Shown here: positions 6,201 to 13,577 of the stretch, piece by piece
Position numbering within the stretch: position 1 is the first letter of the stretch
Layout of the letters: the number at the start of each line of letters is the position of its first letter
Source: JAENVT01 sp031370825
GTDB lineage: Bacteria; Actinomycetota; Acidimicrobiia; Acidimicrobiales; Ilumatobacteraceae
DNA length: 20,700 bases
Direction of reading: 5' to 3'
Assembly: GCA_031370825.1 (NCBI GenBank)
Contig: JANMRB010000046.1
Coordinates: forward strand, 1 to 20,700
Program-made: the position numbers and the translations under genes
Notes under the pieces: generated by a model
Told to the model about the DNA's origin: nothing
The model's input: the letters and a program-made list of their open reading frames with translations, nothing else
Databases searched by the model: none

Positions 6201-8459
6201 TCAGGTGGGGGTGCCGAGCGGTGAGACCTGGGTTGCCAGCTTGCGCTCGCCGGCTTCGATGGCCTCGAGCAGGTGGATCGAGATGTCGGCGACCCTGACT
6301 TCGGTCTCTTCCACGCCGGCGGCTTTCACACCATCGTCGAGCATGATGTAGCAGAACGGGCAGGCTGTGGCGACCCGGGAGGCACCGGTGGAGATGGCCT
6401 CACGCGCTCTTTCGTCGTTGACCTTCGTACCGATCGATTCCTCCATCCACATCCGTGCTCCACCGGCGCCGCAGCACATGCCCTTGGTGCCATTGCGCGG
6501 CATCTCGACGACCTCGATGCCCTTGATCGAGGCGACGACGTTGCGCGGTGCCAGGTACACGTCGTTGTGGCGGCCGAGATAGCACGAGTCGTGGTACGTG
6601 ATCCGCTCCTCGAGGGTGGCCTGGGAGACATCGAGCGCGCCCGACTCGATCAGCGATTCGAGCAGTTGCGAGTGGTGGATGACCTCGTAGTTCCCGCCGA
6701 GTTGGGGGTACTCGTTCTTCAACGTGTTGAAGCAATGCGGGCATTGGGTGATGATCTTGCGCACGCCCATTCCATTGAGCATCTCGACGTTTGGCATGGC
6801 CAGCATCTGGAACAGGTACTCGTTGCCGCTGCGCCGCGCCGGGTCCCCAGTGCACATCTCGCTGGGCCCGAGGATGGCGACGTCGATGCCGGCCCGCCGC
6901 AAGAGCTTGGCCATGGCCTGGGTGACCTTGCGGTTCTTGTCGTCGAAGGATCCGGCGCACCCGACCCAGTAGAGGTATTCGGCGGTGATCTGCTCGCCCG
7001 GATCGATGACGGTGACTCCGTCGAGGTTCTTGGCCCAATCGCCACGCTCGCCCTGGTTCATGCCCCATGGGTTGCCCTGGTTCTCCATCGCCCGGTAGGC
7101 GTTGCCGAGCTCGGGCGGGAACTTGCTCTCCATCAGTGACAGGTACCGACGCATGTCGAGGATCTTGTCGAGGATCTCGATGTTGACCGGGCAGATCTCG
7201 TCGCATGCCCTGCAACTGGTGCACGCCCACAGTTCCTCGGCGGTGATGCGCTCGAACACCGAATTCGACGAGATGGTGATCTCGGGGTCGGTTCCCAGCG
7301 GCGGGCTGACGTGGCCGTGCGGTGACGTTGCGGCCATCACCTCGCCGACCTTCAGCACGATCTCGCGCGGGTCGAGTGGTTTGCCGGTGGCATGCGCCGG
7401 GCACACGCTGGTGCAGCGTCCGCACATCGTGCAGGCGTCGGTGTCGAGCAACTGCTTCCACGTGAAATCCTCGACGACCGACGCGCCGAAGGTCTCCAGC
7501 GAGGTCTCGGCGAGGTTGGGCATCGGCCTCATCGCGCCCTTGGGGCGCTCGCGGTCGCGCAGGTACATATTGAGCGGCGACGTGAACATGTGCCGCAGCA
7601 TCGTGATTGGCAACAGCGCCAGGAAGATGATGAAGCCGACGACGTGCAATGACCACATGATCTGATGCCAGCGAGTCAACGTGTCGGGCGCCAACCCGTC
7701 GAACAACTGACTCAACGGGTAGCCGACGAAGCTCCACTTCTCGTAGCTGGGTTGCTGGACCTCTGCGATGCGAAGGGCCTCGGCGAAGAATCCCGACGCA
7801 CCGATGACGAAGAACGTGCCGAGGATTGCCGCGTACTCCGGCTTGGTCTTGATGCGGATTCGGTATGGACGCTGCACGTAGCGCCGCACGATCGCCCAGA
7901 CGATGCCGACCATGAACACAACGCCGGCCAGATCACCGAACAACGAGTAGGCAAGGTAGGCCTTGCCATGGAGGAACTTGGCGCTCTCCGGCATCTGGTG
8001 ATCGACCTCGAGCACCGTCGTCACACCGAGCAGGCCGAGGAACCCGAAGTAGATCATCGAGTGCATCAGCCCTGCAGCGGAATCGCGTAGAAGCGTGCGC
8101 ATGTACACACCCGAGCGGAAGTCGGCGAGCCGTCGGCCGATGTTCTTGGTCGTGGTTCGTCGACGGTCCGGCGCGCCGCGCTCCCAGTTGCGAACCCGAT
8201 CCGCGAAGACGATGGCTCCCCAGACGAGCATCACCGGGATCACGGTGTAGAACGCGACCTGCAGGGCACCTGGGATCCCACCGAACACCTCGCGTGACGG
8301 GGACTTCTTGTCGTGCCAATTGGTGATCTGCGGCAGGATCCCCGAAACCAGAGTGAACAGGCCGATGAAGCAGCCGATGCCGACGACGATCTGGTGAGGT
8401 CTGATCCGTTTGGCGGTGTTTTCGGAGGCAGGCGGCGAGTGTTCCGAGTGCGTAGTCAT
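6201..8459 (-). CDS. membrane-bound iron-sulfur oxidoreductase, HdrD-like with CCG domains
   Basis: The 752-residue protein has about five or six transmembrane helices in residues 25-290 (NarI-like cytochrome/quinone module; candidate haem His residues include H133, H265 and H272). Two [4Fe-4S] motifs follow: C343/C346/C349/C353 and C413/C416/C419/C423. Two CCG (DUF224) domains of heterodisulfide-reductase type end the protein: the first with C501, C536, C573 and C576, the second with C626, C662-C663-G, C700 and C703. In the first domain the paired cysteines of the canonical CCG motif are reduced to single ones (GCAG and CTGD), so it may bind its cluster differently. Homologues occur across actinobacteria (mycobacterial Rv0338c type) and probably pass electrons between a quinone pool and a soluble donor; the partner is unknown. 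The secreted-protein gene begins 36 bp downstream. Confidence 0.85.
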   Translation of the reverse strand: MTTHSEHSPPASENTAKRIRPHQIVVGIGCFIGLFTLVSGILPQITNWHDKKSPSREVFGGIPGALQVAFYTVIPVMLVWGAIVFADRVRNWERGAPDRRRTTTKNIGRRLADFRSGVYMRTLLRDSAAGLMHSMIYFGFLGLLGVTTVLEVDHQMPESAKFLHGKAYLAYSLFGDLAGVVFMVGIVWAIVRRYVQRPYRIRIKTKPEYAAILGTFFVIGASGFFAEALRIAEVQQPSYEKWSFVGYPLSQLFDGLAPDTLTRWHQIMWSLHVVGFIIFLALLPITMLRHMFTSPLNMYLRDRERPKGAMRPMPNLAETSLETFGASVVEDFTWKQLLDTDACTMCGRCTSVCPAHATGKPLDPREIVLKVGEVMAATSPHGHVSPPLGTDPEITISSNSVFERITAEELWACTSCRACDEICPVNIEILDKILDMRRYLSLMESKFPPELGNAYRAMENQGNPWGMNQGERGDWAKNLDGVTVIDPGEQITAEYLYWVGCAGSFDDKNRKVTQAMAKLLRRAGIDVAILGPSEMCTGDPARRSGNEYLFQMLAMPNVEMLNGMGVRKIITQCPHCFNTLKNEYPQLGGNYEVIHHSQLLESLIESGALDVSQATLEERITYHDSCYLGRHNDVYLAPRNVVASIKGIEVVEMPRNGTKGMCCGAGGARMWMEESIGTKVNDERAREAISTGASRVATACPFCYIMLDDGVKAAGVEETEVRVADISIHLLEAIEAGERKLATQVSPLGTPT

Positions 8460-8469
8460 GGCAGGTCAG

Positions 8470-8475
8470 ACCCTA
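8470..8475 (-). promoter_or_regulatory. -10-like box of the Fe-S oxidoreductase gene
   Basis: TAGGGT on the minus strand ends 10 nt before the ATG at 8459. The predicted transcript would have almost no leader. Confidence 0.3.
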
Positions 8476-8513
8476 GTTGCACCGTGTTGGGGTTTGGGAA
8501 TGATGGTCCGGGG

Positions 8514-8519
8514 TAGGCT
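8514..8519 (+). promoter_or_regulatory. -10-like box for the PRC-barrel gene
   Basis: TAGGCT, a common actinobacterial -10 form, lies 65 bp before the ATG at 8585. A TTGGG-rich region at 8487-8499 might contain the -35, but no hexamer has ideal spacing. Confidence 0.3.
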
Positions 8520-8573
8520 GTGACTGCAATACATAGCGGGATCGGACATCAATCTGCGAGCGAAGTGGCTCGC

Positions 8574-8580
8574 GAGGAGG
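8574..8580 (+). promoter_or_regulatory. strong ribosome binding site of the PRC-barrel gene
   Basis: GAGGAGG is placed 4 nt before the ATG at 8585. It stands out because most other first genes in this window lack any Shine-Dalgarno, implying high translation of this small protein. Confidence 0.7.
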
Positions 8581-8584
8581 ACAG

Positions 8585-8896
8585 ATGAACGACGAACTCA
8601 AGCAGTACAGCGGGCACCCGGTGATCGACCGTCACGGTACTGAAGTAGGAACGATCACCGACGTCGTATATGACGAAGTGACCGAGGAGCCGACATGGGG
8701 CGTTGTGGCTCCAGGTGGCTTGCACGCCAAGCACTACATCCCGCTGTCACCTCCGGTCTACCTCGACACCGGTGGCGCTGTTGTGGTGCCATATGACAAG
8801 ACCGACGTGCTGAATGCACCGAAGGTCCATCGCAACCACGTTGTGACACCGGTGCTGCGTCGCGAGTTGGAGCACCACTACTCGCTGGTCGACTGA
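8585..8896 (+). CDS. PRC-barrel domain protein
   Basis: The 103-residue soluble protein begins with a PRC-barrel: GHPVIDRHGTEVGTITDVVYDE followed by a WGVVAPGG strand and an HYIPLSPPVYL strand, the beta pattern of the PRC family (RimM-like fold). No second domain is present. The last 20 residues (RRELEHHYSLVD) look helical and charged. Stand-alone PRC-barrels are common in actinobacteria, where they are thought to serve as RNA- or protein-interaction modules or stress proteins; no specific role can be given. A strong GAGGAGG site fixes the start. A long hairpin follows the stop by 16 bp. Confidence 0.8.
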   Translation: MNDELKQYSGHPVIDRHGTEVGTITDVVYDEVTEEPTWGVVAPGGLHAKHYIPLSPPVYLDTGGAVVVPYDKTDVLNAPKVHRNHVVTPVLRRELEHHYSLVD

Positions 8897-8912
8897 ACCT
8901 CTTGATCGCGGC

Positions 8913-8955
8913 ATCGCCGCCCTCCGCGTAGTCGCGGACAACAATGGGCGGCGAT
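8913..8955 (+). promoter_or_regulatory. long hairpin burying the start codon of the next gene
   Basis: ATCGCCGCCC (8913-8922) pairs perfectly with GGGCGGCGAT (8946-8955). Inside, TCCGCG (8923-8928) pairs with CGCGGA (8933-8938) around a TAGT tetraloop and stacks on the outer stem, leaving one 7 nt bulge (CAACAAT). The 16 bp stem includes the first two bases of the ATG at 8954 and its whole upstream region. It could end the PRC-barrel transcript or block translation of the next gene. Confidence 0.55.
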
Positions 8956-9574
8956 GACCCGGTCGAGGCTTCTCGCGTGGTTGGCCGCCGTGCTGATCGC
9001 CGGCTCTGTTGTCGCCGGTTGGATCGCCGTCGGCCGCGTCGCGTCTGCGACAAAACGCGGCTTGTCGCAGACCGAAGTATCACTCGCGTCAGCGCGCGAC
9101 CTGGCGGCTGATACAGCTGAGTCCGCCGGCGAGCTGCAACGCCTCGTTGCCCTGATCGGCGAAGGACTCGGCAAAACAGCCGACGCGTTGGCTGCCACGC
9201 GGCAGGTGAGCACGAGCGTGCGCGGGCTTCTCGACGTGGCGTCCTTCATCGGCAGCGTCGACAACCTGACCGAGAGCCTGAAGACTGCCGAGGTGACGAT
9301 CGCCAGGGTCGAGATCGATCTGGCTGAAGCCTCCGGCGCGGTCGACGAGGCCGCGCCCGTCCTTGAAAAAACCGTCGCCTCGTTGCAGAAGATCCCGACC
9401 GACCTGGATCAGTCGATCGCAGCGGTTCGATCCAGTGCGTCCCGCGTCGGCCAACAGGTGTGGTTGTGGCGACTTGCCGTTTCAGCCGGCGGCGCGGCGT
9501 TGCTGGTGATGTTGGCGTTGATCGGCGACGTGCGACGTGCCGTCAGGACACATACGGGCGGAGCTCAGCCGTAG
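8954..9574 (+). CDS. two-TM helical membrane protein of unknown function
   Basis: I do not recognise this 206-residue protein. It has an N-terminal transmembrane segment (about 7-27, LLAWLAAVLIAGSVVAGWIAV), a long Ala/Ser/Leu/Glu-rich helical middle (about 30-165) with heptad-like character and phrases such as GLGKTADALAATRQVS, and a second transmembrane segment (about 172-192) followed by a short basic tail. The layout recalls the periplasmic sensor half of chemoreceptors or MCE-associated proteins, but no signalling domain is present. The ATG at 8954 lies in a strong hairpin. The 3' end overlaps the convergent cyclic-nucleotide-binding gene by 10 bp. Confidence 0.65.
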   Translation: MTRSRLLAWLAAVLIAGSVVAGWIAVGRVASATKRGLSQTEVSLASARDLAADTAESAGELQRLVALIGEGLGKTADALAATRQVSTSVRGLLDVASFIGSVDNLTESLKTAEVTIARVEIDLAEASGAVDEAAPVLEKTVASLQKIPTDLDQSIAAVRSSASRVGQQVWLWRLAVSAGGAALLVMLALIGDVRRAVRTHTGGAQP

Positions 9575-9990
9575 TACTGGCGATCGAGGTCGCGGATCCG
9601 GCCTGCAAGGGAAGCCATGAGTTTGTGGGCCATGGCTGGTACGTCGTCGAGAACCGCCGTGAAGTGCCTCTGGCTGAGCAGCAGCAGGGTGCAGTCCGTT
9701 TCGCAGATCACTGTCGCTGTGCGCGGGCCGTGATCGAGAAGCGACAGTTCCCCGACGACCGTGCCTGGCCCGAGGGACGCGACCTTCTTGCCATTGCGCT
9801 TCACCGTCACCGAGCCCTCCAGCACGACGAAGGCTTCTCGACCGGTCTGACCCTGATCGACTATCAACGAGCCGGCGGGCATGACGACTTCGTCGCCTGC
9901 CTTGGCGATCTTCTCGAGGTCCTTCTGCGAGCACGCAGAGAACAACGAAACTTTGCGAAGGTGGTCGAGGTACGCCTTTTTGCTAGCCAT
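9565..9990 (-). CDS. stand-alone cyclic nucleotide-binding domain protein
   Basis: The 141-residue protein is a single cNMP-binding beta-roll of CRP type. The phosphate-binding cassette GELSLLDHGPRTATV (80-94) keeps the Glu (E81), Arg (R90) and Thr (T91) that hold the cyclic nucleotide in CRP, so ligand binding is plausible. There is no HTH, kinase or channel domain; after the roll only the C helix (MAHKLMASLAGRIRDLDRQYYG) remains. Such minimal proteins may act as cAMP-responsive partners of other proteins. A TACACT box ends 8 nt before the ATG, and no Shine-Dalgarno is present. Its 3' end overlaps the membrane-protein gene by 10 bp. Confidence 0.85.
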   Translation of the reverse strand: MASKKAYLDHLRKVSLFSACSQKDLEKIAKAGDEVVMPAGSLIVDQGQTGREAFVVLEGSVTVKRNGKKVASLGPGTVVGELSLLDHGPRTATVICETDCTLLLLSQRHFTAVLDDVPAMAHKLMASLAGRIRDLDRQYYG

Positions 9991-9998
9991 GGGGGCAG

Positions 9999-10004
9999 AG
10001 TGTA
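9999..10004 (-). promoter_or_regulatory. -10-like box of the cNMP-binding protein gene
   Basis: TACACT on the minus strand ends 8 nt before the ATG at 9990, leaving no room for a Shine-Dalgarno. No suitable -35 was found. Confidence 0.35.
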
Positions 10005-10017
10005 GACACCAAGCGTG

Positions 10018-10047
10018 CGCAGCTCGTACTGAGCTTCAAGAGCTGCG
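10018..10047 (-). terminator. hairpin directly after gpmA
   Basis: CGCAGCTC and GAGCTGCG form a perfect 8 bp stem with a 14 nt loop, beginning 1 nt after the gpmA stop codon on the minus strand. No T tract follows. It also lies just upstream of the promoter-like box of the next gene, so it may insulate the two. Confidence 0.45.
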
Positions 10048-10048
10048 T

Positions 10049-10795
10049 TCAGCCGCCGGCCTGGGCCGCGACTTTGGCTGCTGCCGCGGCCACCGCGTCG
10101 GGGTCGCCGAGGTACGCCGCTGAGGTCACTTGCAACCCGTCGGCGAACTCGTATTGCCGCGGTGCTCCGGTTGGGATGTTGAGCTCGGCGATGTCGTCGG
10201 CCGATACATCCTCGAGATGCATGACCAAGGCGCGCAGTGAGTTGCCGTGCGCCGTGATCAACACGTTCTGTCCGGCGAGCAGTTGCGGCGCGACGACATC
10301 GTGCCAATAGGGCAACACCCGAGCAACGACATCCTTCAGGCATTCGGTGCTGGGCAACACGTCGGGTGGCAGCAGCCGGTAGCGCGGGTCGTTGATCGGA
10401 TGCTCGGGGCTGTCCCTTTCGACCGGTGGCGGCGGCACGTCGTAGCTACGTCGCCACAACTTTGTCTGCTCGGCGCCGTGCAGATCGGTGGTCTCTTTCT
10501 TGTCGAGACCCTGCAGCGCGCCGTAATGGCGTTCATTCAGTCGCCAATGACGCTGAACGGGCAACCAGACCTGGCCCATCACCTCAAGCGCCAGGTGGCA
10601 CGTGACCACGGCCCGGGCCAGCACCGAGGTATGGGCCACGTCGAACCACAGACCGGCATCGGCCATCGTCTGCCCGGCGGCTGAGCCCTCGGCGATGCCC
10701 TTCTCGTTGAGCGGCACGTCGTGCCAGCCCGTGAACAGGTTGAGTTGGTTCCACGTGCTTTCGCCGTGACGGAGGATGACGAGGGTGCCGACCAC
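10049..10795 (-). CDS. gpmA: 2,3-bisphosphoglycerate-dependent phosphoglycerate mutase
   Basis: The enzyme interconverts 3- and 2-phosphoglycerate in glycolysis. With GTG 10795 as start it is 248 residues, the usual GpmA length. It carries the phosphohistidine motif LRHGEST (H10), FTGWHDVPLNEKG, TSVLARAV, LNERHYGALQGLDKKET and the second catalytic His in TAHGNSLRALVMHLE. The C-terminus is Ala-rich (AVAAAAAKVAAQAGG), likely flexible. The open frame continues upstream to 10915, but that extension lacks homology and would overlap the divergent transporter fragment; a TACCAT -10-like box 6 nt before GTG 10795 supports the short form. It is a single-gene unit bounded by a hairpin. Confidence 0.93.
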   Translation of the reverse strand: MVGTLVILRHGESTWNQLNLFTGWHDVPLNEKGIAEGSAAGQTMADAGLWFDVAHTSVLARAVVTCHLALEVMGQVWLPVQRHWRLNERHYGALQGLDKKETTDLHGAEQTKLWRRSYDVPPPPVERDSPEHPINDPRYRLLPPDVLPSTECLKDVVARVLPYWHDVVAPQLLAGQNVLITAHGNSLRALVMHLEDVSADDIAELNIPTGAPRQYEFADGLQVTSAAYLGDPDAVAAAAAKVAAQAGG

Positions 10796-10801
10796 CGGAC
10801 C

Positions 10802-10807
10802 ATGGTA
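10802..10807 (-). promoter_or_regulatory. -10-like box of gpmA
   Basis: TACCAT on the minus strand ends 6 nt before GTG 10795. TTCGCC at 10825-10830 (17 bp spacing) is a weak -35 candidate. A leaderless gpmA transcript is predicted. Confidence 0.35.
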
Positions 10808-10883
10808 GGTGGGGATAACCCCCGGGCGAAGACGCCGGGCCACCGGATTCCGACGGGCGGCTGCCTGCCTCACAGTGGCGAAC

Positions 10884-11603
10884 ATGATCGAACGACTCGC
10901 TTCCGCCTCTGTCAACCACCGCTACCGCACCATCCTCGTCTGGCTCGCCGCGCTCATCGGCGTGATCGTCCTCGGCGGAATGGTGACGTCGAGCGCCGAC
11001 ATCAACGACCGTCTCGATGGCTCCGACTCCCAGCGCGCCTACGACTTGGCCGCTGCCCACATGCCGTCCGTCACGGGCCTCACCACCGCCGTGGTCTTCA
11101 AGACCGACAACCTTGCAAGCACAGCGGCTGTTGTCGACGAGATCCGCGCATTGCCGCGCATCGATCACGTCGACAGTCCCATCGACCATCCCGAACAGGT
11201 CGGACCGGGAGGCATCTCCTTTGCCGCAGTGTCGTTCATGAGGAACGGCCCACCAACGATGGAGGACACCGCGGCGGCGATGGAGAAGATCGCTGCCGCG
11301 CACCAGTCCTCCGATCTGCAGATCGCCCTTGGCGGTGACCCGTTCGTCAGCGGCGGCGTGCCTGGAACCGAGGGCATCGGACTGGCCGCGGCCGTCGTGA
11401 TCCTGTTGATCGCATTCGGATCGGTCGTGGCGATGGGCCTGCCGATCGTCAGCGCCCTGATGGGCATCGGCTTGTCATTGAGCGCGATACCGCTGGTGTC
11501 CGCCGTCCTGCCGACAGCGGACTTCACCAAGCTCGGGCTGGCGACATCCGACACCGAGCATCGCCGGGTGCTTGCCGTGCTGCAATATCTCCAACACGGC
11601 TGA
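10884..11603 (+). pseudogene. truncated MMPL/RND-family transporter
   Basis: About 239 residues remain of a family normally 700 or more long. The N-terminus MIERLASASVNHRYRTILVW with TM1 (about 18-38) is typical of actinobacterial MMPL lipid/drug exporters, followed by an extracytoplasmic domain (residues about 40-155) and GTEGIGLAAAVVILLIAFGS with TM2-3. The frame then leaves the family after SAVLPTADF and ends with an unrelated tail (TSDTEHRRVLAVLQYLQHG). The TM4-12 part and the second extracytoplasmic domain are absent. A 15 bp direct repeat overlaps the end of the frame. It is probably a deletion relic, although a short protein could still be made. It is divergent from gpmA. Confidence 0.75.
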
Positions 11604-11627
11604 AAGAACAGGCAACACGGCTGAAAG
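11592..11627 (+). repeat. 15 bp direct repeat at the end of the broken MMPL gene
   Basis: CAACACGGCTGAAAG occurs at 11592-11606 and again at 11613-11627. The first copy contains the stop of the transporter fragment. The repeat may mark the slippage or deletion event that removed the rest of the gene. Confidence 0.6.
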
Positions 11628-11633
11628 CGATCG

Positions 11634-13577
11634 TCACCTGATCCGGCGGCCGGTCTCGGCGCACGAGTAGCCACCCAACGATTCGACCTCGGCCTGGAAG
11701 TCGGGCCGTCGGAGAAGCGTCCACAGCGGAGCCAGCAGTTCGTCGTCGACGGCAGTCGCACGCAAGACCAGGTCGTACGGCTCGCGGGCGACGGGGATGA
11801 AATCGAGCCCGAAAGCCCGAGCGGCGGCCAGGATGCCCATGCCGATGTCGGCGCGCCCAGCGGCCACGGCGGCGGCGACCGCGAGGTGTGTGTGCTCCTC
11901 GCGCGAATAGCCGGAGATCTGGGCGGGGTCGATGCCACGACGGCCGAGCTTGTGATCCAACAGGACTCGAGTGCCGGCGCCACGTTGCCGATTGACGTAC
12001 CGCAGCCCAGGGCGAGTCAGATCATCGATTCCTGACACACCTTCAGGATTGCCGCTCGCAACGATCAAGCCCTGGTCGCGGTGCACGAGGCGTACCACAG
12101 CGATCTCCGGACCGTCACCGAACAGCCGGTCGACGTAGGGAACGGTGTACTCCCCGGTGTCGGGATCGAGCAGGTGTGATCCGGCGAGGTGACAGAGCCC
12201 GTCTCGTAGGGCGACCAGACCGCCGAGCGATCCGACGTTGGAGGAGGCCAGTGTGATCAGCGGGTCCGCTGAGCGCAGTGCAGACGCAGCCACGTCGAGG
12301 ATGAGGTCGTGGGAGCCGATCGCGACGATCGTGCGACTGATCTCACCGAGGCCGCGCAGCAGTTGAACCTGGACCTGCTCACCGGCGTGGTGGCCCTCGA
12401 CTCCTGCCGGCACGACCAGCAATCCGTCGGCGCGTACCAACGACGTCAACACGCCGGCGCCACGAGGCAGAGGGGTGGCGATGATGTCGTTGCCGACGCG
12501 ACCCAGCCGAACCCGAACCCAGTCGTCGGATCCGATCGCGGATGGGAGCTTGCGGGCAAGTCGCGCAGTGGTCGAAGGTCGTTCCCGTGGCGCGGCGCCC
12601 TCCAACGCAGCCAGCATCGGAGCGGCGAAGATGTCGAAGGTAAGAGCCGCGGACACCGGATAACCGGGAGCGCCGAGAACCGGTGTGGCCACCACACCCG
12701 CGACGGTTCCGAGAACGACGGGATGGCCGGGTCGCACCGCGACCCCGTGCACTGCCAGTGCCCCGGCCGAGGCGACGACCCGCGCGGTGTAGTCGTCGCG
12801 TCCGGCGCTGGAACCGGCGATCAGAATAACCAGGTCGGCGGTGACGGCGGCCTCGCGCAGTGCCGCGGTGATGAGTTCCGGGTCGTCGCCGACGATCTCC
12901 GTGACGTGTGCGTCGCACCCGATCTCGCGAGCTTGAGCAGCGAGCATCAAGGAGTTGGTGTCGACGATCTCTCCCGGCGCGAGGTCGGTACCCACCGGGC
13001 GGATCTCATCGCCGGTCGGGACGATCACCACCGCGGGTCGCCGGCGAACCATCAGTTCGGTTACCCCTGCCGATGCGCATGCGGCGACGTCGACCGGCCG
13101 CAGCCGGTGCCCGACTGGTAGCAGCAGTTCGGTAGCGGTGACGTCTTCGCCGATCGTGCGGACGTGCTGGTAGGGCGGAACCGCAGCGCGCAACTCGGCC
13201 TGTCCCTCCACAGTGCGATGCACGTGCTCGCGCATCTCGACGGCGTCGTAACCCGCGGGAAGTGGGTCGCCAGTGTCGACGACTTCGAACTGGTCGGCAG
13301 TCAGCAGCACCGGCGCCGTTTCGCCGGCCCCGATCGTGTCACTGGCCCGGACCGCTATCCCATCCATCGCCGCGGAGTCGAACGCGGGTGACGAGCGCAG
13401 TGCCCACACCGGTTCGGCCGTGACCCGGCCCACCGCTTCGCCAACGGGCACGCGCACTGCAGGTACTCGTTGCGGGCAACCCGCCACGATGCACGCCGCG
13501 TGCCATGCCTGCAAGGCCTGGGCGGCCGGGACGTCGGAGATGAAGGCACTTCCCGGGGTTGAAGGGCGGTGCGTCAT
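11634..13577 (-). CDS. MoeA-like molybdotransferase fused to a PBP-like (COG1910) domain
   Basis: The 647-residue protein has an N-terminal MoeA half (about 15-405) and a C-terminal periplasmic-binding-protein-like domain (about 415-647, PBP_like/COG1910). The MoeA half keeps MDGIAVR (D72), PTGDEI (D190/E191), GSSAGRDDYT, VRPGHPVVLG and GAPGYPVSA, so it is probably able to insert metal into adenylylated molybdopterin; GAPGYP replaces the usual GLPGNP. The C-terminal half has GSHDLILDVAASALR and AGSHLLDPDTGEYTVPYV, typical of the cytosolic PBP-like domain thought to bind molybdate or another oxyanion. The start ATG 13577 overlaps the moeA stop by 4 bp (ATGA); a longer upstream frame lies within moeA and lacks homology. 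It is the last gene of the operon. Confidence 0.9.
   Translation of the reverse strand: MTHRPSTPGSAFISDVPAAQALQAWHAACIVAGCPQRVPAVRVPVGEAVGRVTAEPVWALRSSPAFDSAAMDGIAVRASDTIGAGETAPVLLTADQFEVVDTGDPLPAGYDAVEMREHVHRTVEGQAELRAAVPPYQHVRTIGEDVTATELLLPVGHRLRPVDVAACASAGVTELMVRRRPAVVIVPTGDEIRPVGTDLAPGEIVDTNSLMLAAQAREIGCDAHVTEIVGDDPELITAALREAAVTADLVILIAGSSAGRDDYTARVVASAGALAVHGVAVRPGHPVVLGTVAGVVATPVLGAPGYPVSAALTFDIFAAPMLAALEGAAPRERPSTTARLARKLPSAIGSDDWVRVRLGRVGNDIIATPLPRGAGVLTSLVRADGLLVVPAGVEGHHAGEQVQVQLLRGLGEISRTIVAIGSHDLILDVAASALRSADPLITLASSNVGSLGGLVALRDGLCHLAGSHLLDPDTGEYTVPYVDRLFGDGPEIAVVRLVHRDQGLIVASGNPEGVSGIDDLTRPGLRYVNRQRGAGTRVLLDHKLGRRGIDPAQISGYSREEHTHLAVAAAVAAGRADIGMGILAAARAFGLDFIPVAREPYDLVLRATAVDDELLAPLWTLLRRPDFQAEVESLGGYSCAETGRRIR

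Noticed and set aside
10796..10915. Upstream extension of gpmA
   Set aside because: It would add 40 non-conserved residues and overlap the divergent MMPL fragment; GTG 10795 gives the usual 248-residue length and has a -10 box.
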